64,000 nt of DNA from contig BSQZ01000034.1 in assembly GCA_033239005.1 (NCBI GenBank), positions 1,080,001 through 1,144,000 on the forward strand, written 5' to 3'. This document shows, piece after piece, positions 58,450-64,000 of the stretch. Numbering within the stretch: position 1 is the stretch's first letter; every line of letters begins with the position of its first letter. The translations under genes and the position numbers were made by a program. Source of the DNA: Lamellibrachia satsuma. Taxonomy: Eukaryota; Annelida; Polychaeta; Sabellida; Siboglinidae. The notes below the pieces were generated by a model that worked only from the letters and a program-made list of their open reading frames with translations, was not told the origin of the DNA and searched no databases.

Positions 58450-60960
58450 GGAAGTCAGTTTTATTATTATTATTATTATCATAGGAACCCACAGACCAAA
58501 CCTCGATGCCAATCGTAAAATCAACTGGGTCACCATCAAAATACAAGGATCTAAAGATGTCACAATTGGAGTATTCCACAGATCACCACAATTTGGTAAC
58601 ACTGATGACTATATGAATGAACTACGGGAATCCATCAACAAAATCAAACGCTCAGACAATGAACATATACGGCTAGCTGGAGATTTTAATCTCCCGACAT
58701 AGACTGGGACCTACTCAGCGTAAAACCAGGAGGAGCTGCTCCCGGCCTATCAAAACAGTTAACTGATATTGCTAATGACTTTGGACTAGAACAAGTTGTC
58801 CGTGAACCCACCAGAATAAATAACAATTTGGATTTGTTCTTCACAACAATTCACACCCTCTTTGAAAGTTGTGCTAGGAATAAGTGATCATGACGGCATT
58901 CCAGTAATCATAAACAGCTGCAAGCCCAGGGTTCTCAAACAAAAACCACCCAAAATATACATGTGCCACAAAGCTAATACACAGGCTCTGAAAGAAGATA
59001 TACTCAAATGGAGTATTGAATTCATATCAAGGGATACATCCATGAACGCAATCAATGAAATGGACAAATAATTCCAAATTGCTCTTGACTCAATAACGAA
59101 CTCTCACATACCAACCAAAATAATATATCAGCGTAACCAAACACCTGGGAACAACGCATACAAACGTAAACAAAAGGCTTTGAACACATACAAACAACAG
59201 AAAAATTAAGCCAGTTATGTTCATTTTTGTAAAGCACGTAAGACACACACAAAGATACAAGAATCGCACATAGAAGATATATCTCATCTGTTCTGACTCG
59301 CCTAAACGATTCTGATCTTATGTCAAAAGCCAGAAAGTTGATACAATCGGTATACCAACCCTAACCAAAAACAACAGGCGAAAGTCCGACAACAGACTGA
59401 AAACCGAAATTCTCAATAACCAATTCAAGTCAGTCTTTACAAACGAAAACAACAACCTACCACAAGAACCAAACACAAACATACCAGCCGTGCATCACAT
59501 CAGAATGGGTTGCTAAGCTACTTCACGGCTTAAAAACAAACAAGTCGACAGGAACCGACGAGGTGCCTGCCAAAATCCTCCAACTTACCGCCACCGAATT
59601 GGCTCCAGCACTCAGTCTAATCTTTCAAAAATCAATCATCACAGGGGAACTACTCTTGGTTACTTGTCAACATCACTCCCGTCTTCAAGAAGGGAGCCTG
59701 GTCTCGTGCATCAAATTATCGTCCAATCTCCTTAACGTGTTGCAAAATCCTCGAACACATTGTATACCCTAACATCGTGAACCACTTTGACCGACAGACA
59801 ATCAGACAGACAACATGGCTTCCGCAGTAAACACTCCACATAATCTCAACTAATACTCACCACACAAGATCTAGCTAGTTCTTTAAAAATAAATCCCAGA
59901 CGGACATGATAATAATGGACTTCTCAAAAGCATTTGACACCGTCCTGTACAACTGGCTTCTAAATATTTTAAACAGATATGACATCCACAACAAAACACA
60001 CACCTGGATCTCAAACTTCCTCAAGTGTAGTGAACAGAGAGTTGTTGTCGGTGGAGAACACTCGAACAACGTTATTTCAGGTGTACCTTAGGGACTGCTA
60101 CTTTTCCTGGTATGCATTAATGATCTACCTGACAATATTCTCTCCACAGCCTGTCTGTTCACGGATGACTGTGTCCTCTACAGAGAAATAAAAAAATTAG
60201 TTTGACTCACAAGAACTACAGAAAGATCTAAACAGACTGACACAATGGGAACATGATTGGCAGATGCACTTCAATCCCCAAAAATGTTTCTTTATGAGAC
60301 TTACACACGCAAGACATGTAAAACACTTCAATTACACACAATGATATTCAATACTACAGGAAACTGACAGTCATCCCTATATAGGAGTCTGTATCGCTAA
60401 AGATCTCACCTGGAATAAACATATCCACCAGATTAAAGCCTCAACAAACTGTACTGTTGCATTCGTCAGACGGAATCTCTACAAATGCCCTCAAAACATC
60501 AAAACAACTGCCTACACAACCCTTTTTCATCCACTCCTAGAATATTCATCATCCGTGTGGAACCCCCACATCGAGGTCCTCATTAACAAAATAGAGATGG
60601 TGCAAAGACGGGCGGCTAGCTTTTGTCACAACGACCTCACATCCAGAGAAACTGGGTGTGTCAGAAATAAAAACAAAATTACACCTAGAGCAACTAACAA
60701 CCAGGAGAACAAACAGAATTCTCATCATATAAATTTCACAAAGCCATCCACGGTCATCTATCCTTGCCTGACAGAAACCTCCTCCACCCGTCCAACGCCA
60801 CTCACGGCATCTAAATAGCAAATCCTTCAACACCATGCACATCAGCAAAACCTGTTACAAATTGTCTTGTTTCCCCCGAACAATAAACAATAAAATATTG
60901 AAATTCACTACCAGGCACAGTAGCCAGCATCACAGAACCACACACTTAGTCCCAATCCTG
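58450..60960 (+). mobile_element. Decayed non-LTR retrotransposon, endonuclease plus RT
   Basis: Frame fragments in order: NWVTIKIQGSKDVTIGVFHR SPQFG, a catalytic AGDFNLP with a frameshift before DIDWD, KQLTDIANDFGLEQVVREPT, KSTGTDEVPAKILQL (RT start) and IIMDFSKAFDTVLYNWLLN. Then SGVP followed by a stop, and FTDDC in place of FADD. A C-terminal block 'TTLFHPLLEYSSSVWNPHIE' and IEMVQRRAASF follows near 60515-60620. Many stops and frameshifts occur. It differs from the CR1-like family, representing another jockey/CR1-type lineage. Confidence 0.8.
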
Positions 60961-60964
60961 ACCG

Positions 60965-61250
60965 CTTGACTCCATATGAATGTTGGCCAGTACCACTATA
61001 AGATAAAGCTCCAACAATTTGTCATTTATTTACAACCCGCCCTTATGAGACAACTGTATATTTATTTTATAAAATACAATGTTTTCGAACATAGATAAAA
61101 CATATGAATCGTTGAGTTTCCCTGTTTGTTTTCGATTATAATACGTGAGTGGAATTCCAATGTTTCACTAACGCATAGGGCCAACCCATTTCGAGAGACC
61201 TAGCGGTTAGTAAAACAGTCACACCACCTAGCGTGTATCGCACAAACTGC
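60965..61250. other. Non-coding, no feature recognised
   Basis: The phrase 'tacaacccgcccttatgaga' near 61031 resembles the CR1-like LINE 3' UTR ('gtagcccgcccttat' near 32213), but too little remains to call an element. Confidence 0.4.
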
Positions 61251-61300
61251 TGTAGTGCCTAAATACACGCAATACATTAACTCGACTCACCATATATAAA

Positions 61301-61505
61301 ATGCCATCCACATTTGACGGATTACTCTTTATGGCGGATGAGTTGAAAATGAGGCCACAAGTCGCGACGTTGTGTTTTGACCTTCCAGCTGATAACCACG
61401 GCTGCAGTCTACTGGTGGGAAAAGGACCCGTATTATTGAAATACCCATTGGACAAAACCAGGAAGACTCTACGAATCGGCCCACCAACTGAGTTACTCAA
61501 AGGAA
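61301..61505 (+). CDS. LRP-like exon 1 (first recognisable)
   Basis: Encodes FDGLLFMADELKMRPQVATL and later GPVLLKYPLD, a blade-like start (LLFMADE resembles the LLFADE/LLYTD first strand). Donor gtaagt after 61505, phase 1. Either the ATG at 61301 or an acceptor at 61255 (ctgctgtag) could begin it. Confidence 0.65.
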
Positions 61506-62492
61506 GTAAGTGATAAATAAAAGTCGGACGCAATCACGGTAATTGAACGTTTTGGAAACCGATTACTATTTTTTCGGGCCGACCTTTGTCTCATATTATT
61601 CACAATAGAAATTATTATATTGCTGGATTGCTGTTCTTAGTATGGTGCACATTTATGACATTTAAGCAGTAGCAGAATTGATGATATGTGCGCTGCATAG
61701 AGAAGTAACTCTACGATGCATGAACGTACTCTAATATGACACGCATGCACGCACGCACGCACGCACACACACACGCGCACTCTCTCTCTCTCTCACTCTC
61801 AACTTAGCAAAACAACCTATGACATTTTATAGAATATTCTGTACATTTTTTTAGAATATCCTATAGGATGTTTGCGGACATGGCTATATAGAAATTGTAG
61901 TTTCTATATAGTTTTATATTCAATATTCTGCTATCTACTAGAATTCTATAAAATTATACACAAATCTATAGAAAATTTAAGTAGACAAAAACTATTTAAG
62001 TATAATCTGTAGTATTCTATAGTTGTATAGTTTACTCCATAGAATCCCATAGAATATTTTTTTTAGAATTGCATAGATTTGTTTGTTACGGTTCTCTGAT
62101 GCGTTGATGAGTTTTGAACTGTTGATTGTCGTGTGTCCATAGGTGGGATCTATGCCGTTGCCGTTGACAGCGTTCAGAGACATGTTTACTACAGTGACAA
62201 TGATACAAAGACAATCAGTCGGGCAGGTCTCGATGGCTCTGGCCAAGAAACCATCGTCGCAGAAAGTAATTACATTTCACATACAATAATATTTATTCCG
62301 GACGGACGAACGTACGGATTAATGGGTGTCTTTAATATACTTTGAACATTAATGTCATCGAGGGAGGTGCTCACATAAAAGTAGTCGTTGTTTTGTTATT
62401 AGTTATGTCTTAACTATTATTTTTGTGTATGTTGATATTAGTGAATTACCGAAGAGTCACGTTCAAGCTATGCCGTAGTATCGCTTTGTCCG

Positions 62493-62560
<68 letters not shown>

Positions 62561-62579
62561 TTGTGTGTGTGTGCCCGCG

Positions 62580-62676
<97 letters not shown>

Positions 62677-63773
62677 TTATACCCTGTATATCAGCGCATG
62701 TCCAACGATATTAATGCCATAACTTCATCACTAATTTTTTTAAGAAATAGCACAGCAGAGAGACTTCTATTTAAACCAGGTTTGATCGCTATCTTAGGAA
62801 AGACCTATTTTAAATGATGATTCTCGATTACTCTGTTTACAGTTGATAACGCATATGGACTTGCGTTCCACTCAGAGGCTGCTAGTTTGTACTTCACAAA
62901 CTACGACGACCACTTGGTGGAGGCTATAAACCCAGATGGAACAGGGAGAAGAACCATTGCTCAACTTCCAAACAACATGTTGCTGCGCGGCCTGTGTATC
63001 GACATACAGAACAAGTGAAGTATTGTTTCTCGTTTCCGCAATTATTGTCGCCATGTTTGCACCACAAGTGATATAATACATAATATATAATCTTACATAG
63101 AGCCGGTAATTGTCTAGACAAGACGCTCCTGGCCCTTACTCCATTATCAGAGCATGTTTTTGGTAGCCGCTAATGCAGCACCCGTATAGGTTTTTGGAGA
63201 GCGAAACCATTGGCTCCGTTAGTAAATGACATGTTTTCCCCATTTCCCTGTTTGTTTTTAATCCCCCGCAAGGGACCAACGGCTCAGGTAAAGTGGGGTG
63301 AACGAAATTGCCCAAGTTTCGAGACGACAACGGGTGGATTCGAACCCCCGTTCTCTCGACCGAGAGTCCGGGGTAAATACATGGTTTATAAAGGGTTAAC
63401 TGCAATAGTTCATATGCTGAGTACACCTACAGTGGTTTGTAAATAAAGCGAAGATTAAAAAATGGTTTCACAAACTCTTAGGTGAATTCGCTGGCCACAA
63501 CACGATTTTTTTGCAGTAATAACGACACATAACTCAACTGATGTCCTCTGTAATCAGCTGACATTTGTAAGACTTGTATTGTACAATTTAACATATCAAT
63601 TGTAGACAGCGTACATCAATCCTATGTCAACAGGCTGATGTTCGTCCGTACTAACACTGACATATACAAGGTCGGTATGGATGGCAGCGAACTGGTGAAG
63701 ATGACGTCGGTTAGCTTGTTACATGACATGGCCGTCTATCCCAGAAAGAGGGAAATATGCTGGACGAAACGCG
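61301..63773 (+). CDS. LDL receptor/LRP-like protein with YWTD beta-propeller (partial)
   Basis: Exons 61301-61505, 62143-62265, 62843-63014 and 63634-63773 join in one frame (intron phases 1, 1, 2, and 1 at the last donor) with GT-AG junctions. The translation shows successive YWTD-type blades: GIYAVAVDSVQRHVYYSDND then TISRAGLDGSGQETIVAE; AYGLAFHSEAASLYFTNYDD then VEAINPDGTGRRTIAQLP; and LCIDIQNKLMFVRTNTDIYK then VGMDGSELVKM and CWTKRG. Such six-bladed propellers lie in extracellular domains of LDLR, LRP and related receptors and govern ligand release or Wnt/sclerostin-type binding (family knowledge). No EGF, LDLa or membrane segment is in the window. The 5' limit is uncertain: the frame of the first exon is open back to about 61256 and no signal peptide is evident at the ATG. 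The gene continues past 64000. Confidence 0.82.
61741..61800. repeat. (CACG)n/(CA)n/(CT)n compound microsatellite
   Basis: Runs of 'gcacgcacgc', 'acacacac' and 'ctctctct' in LRP-like intron 1. Confidence 0.9.
61825..62090. repeat. Cluster of TATAGAAT/ATTCTATA palindromes in intron 1
   Basis: More than ten occurrences of 'atagaa' or 'ttctat' with near-palindromic pairs such as 'ttatagaatattctg' and 'gaatcccatagaatatt'. Similar to 56268-56395. Confidence 0.7.
62143..62265 (+). CDS. LRP-like exon 2, one YWTD blade
   Basis: A 123-nt symmetric 1-1 exon with acceptor gtgtgtccatag and donor gtaatt. It contains HVYYSDNDTKTISRAGLDG, a standard YWTD repeat with the YY-S-D variant. Confidence 0.88.
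62493..62677. repeat. Compound (GT)n-(TA)n-(GA)n microsatellite
   Basis: Three adjoining dinucleotide tracts: GT to about 62588, TA to about 62641, GA to about 62677. It lies in LRP-like intron 2. The open frames over it are artefacts. Confidence 0.95.
62843..63014 (+). CDS. LRP-like exon 3, YWTD blade
   Basis: Acceptor ctctgtttacag, donor gtgaag, phase 1 in and 2 out. Encodes LYFTNYDDHLVEAINPDGTG (blade with YFTN for YWTD) and starts the next blade at LCIDIQNK. A TGA lies just beyond the donor. Confidence 0.85.
63228..63395 (-). mobile_element. tRNA-derived SINE (family 2) with intact B box
   Basis: On the minus strand 'gggggttcgaatccacc' (63332-63348) contains a perfect B box GGTTCGAATCC. 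The body words 'cgaaacttgggcaatttcgt', 'tcaccccactttacctgag' and 'ttggtcccttgcggg' follow. Lies in LRP-like intron 3. Best-preserved of the three family-2 copies at the B box. Confidence 0.78.
63634..63773 (+). CDS. LRP-like exon 4, YWTD blade
   Basis: The acceptor at tatgtcaacag (63631-63633) rather than the nearer-looking ttgtag at 63605 keeps phase 2 and avoids an in-frame stop. Encodes LMFVRTNTDIYKVGMDGSEL and ICWTKRG. Donor gtgagt. Confidence 0.78.
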
Positions 63774-64000
63774 GTGAGTGGTTGGAGACTATAACACCAC
63801 GCCTTATGTCAGCACACCACGGTGAATTACTGTACATCCCAACACTATGCCTATATATATCTAATACACCACGGCGAGTGACCGTAGACGACAACACCAT
63901 ACAGATACGTCAGAGAAACCACGGCAAGTGACAGTAGATCACAACAAACACCTATATGCCTGACACATCAACAACATGCCTATACATATGTATGAGACAT
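63774..64000. other. LRP-like intron 4 with loosely repeated 'caccacggcgagtgac'
   Basis: Variants of 'caccacggtgaattactgta' recur three times about 60 bases apart, a small decayed minisatellite that copies part of the exon-donor region. No coding sequence follows in the window. Confidence 0.5.

Noticed and set aside
63606..63633. LRP-like exon starting at the ttgtag acceptor at 63605
   Set aside because: Keeping the upstream phase produces an in-frame stop within twenty codons; the acceptor at 63633 preserves the blade sequence.

Overview
The window is A+T-rich eukaryotic nuclear DNA, almost certainly from an invertebrate animal. The evidence is spliced genes with GT-AG introns, a metazoan-specific Neuralized E3 ligase, an LDL-receptor-type YWTD protein, tRNA-derived SINEs, CR1-like and other non-LTR retrotransposons, many cut-and-paste DNA elements and long (TA)n tracts. 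The transposon mix (CR1-like LINEs with an esterase ORF1, SINEs with an L2-like tail, a MULE element with a zinc finger) would suit a lophotrochozoan or another non-vertebrate bilaterian. The sequence alone does not fix the species.

Only two host genes can be supported. (1) A neuralized orthologue on the + strand has coding exons at 23994-24494, 24834-25430, 26146-26265 and 28388-29049. All introns are phase 1, and the frame stays open for 617 codons from the ATG at 24020. It encodes NHR1, NHR2, a Pro/Ser-rich linker and a C-terminal C3HC4 RING. One or more 5' exons are probably missing or unrecognised. (2) The 5' part of an LDLR/LRP-like YWTD beta-propeller gene lies on the + strand, with exons at 61301-61505, 62143-62265, 62843-63014 and 63634-63773, and runs off the right edge.

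Everything else is repeats and mobile DNA. 1-23 kb: sparse sequence with minisatellites, SINEs, a decayed LINE containing a (TA)n palindrome, a hAT-type MITE, a 21-bp minisatellite that creates long false ORFs, and a tandem duplication in which one copy carries a 660-bp TA-flanked MITE and the other keeps the empty site. 24-29 kb: neuralized, with a foldback element and a 1.05-kb TTAA-flanked transposon in its introns. 30-36 kb: a higher-order minisatellite, a LINE 3' end, a very long (TA)n and SINEs. 36.8-41.1 kb: a LINE whose 3' half is on the minus strand and whose 5' half (ORF1 plus endonuclease) is on the plus strand, the geometry expected of a 5'-inverted (twin-primed) insertion. 43-45 kb: relics of a THAP domain and of a hAT-like transposase. 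45.4-49.4 kb: a complete-looking 4.0-kb Mutator-like (MULE) element with inverted termini packed with a 13-bp motif, a 9-bp target duplication, and a short spliced ORF joining a PHD-like zinc finger to the first part of a MULE transposase. 50-61 kb: more LINEs, one of which landed inside a minisatellite.

The most interesting object is the MULE element at 45444-49437, because its surviving ORF keeps a putative DNA-binding finger but has lost most of the catalytic core.
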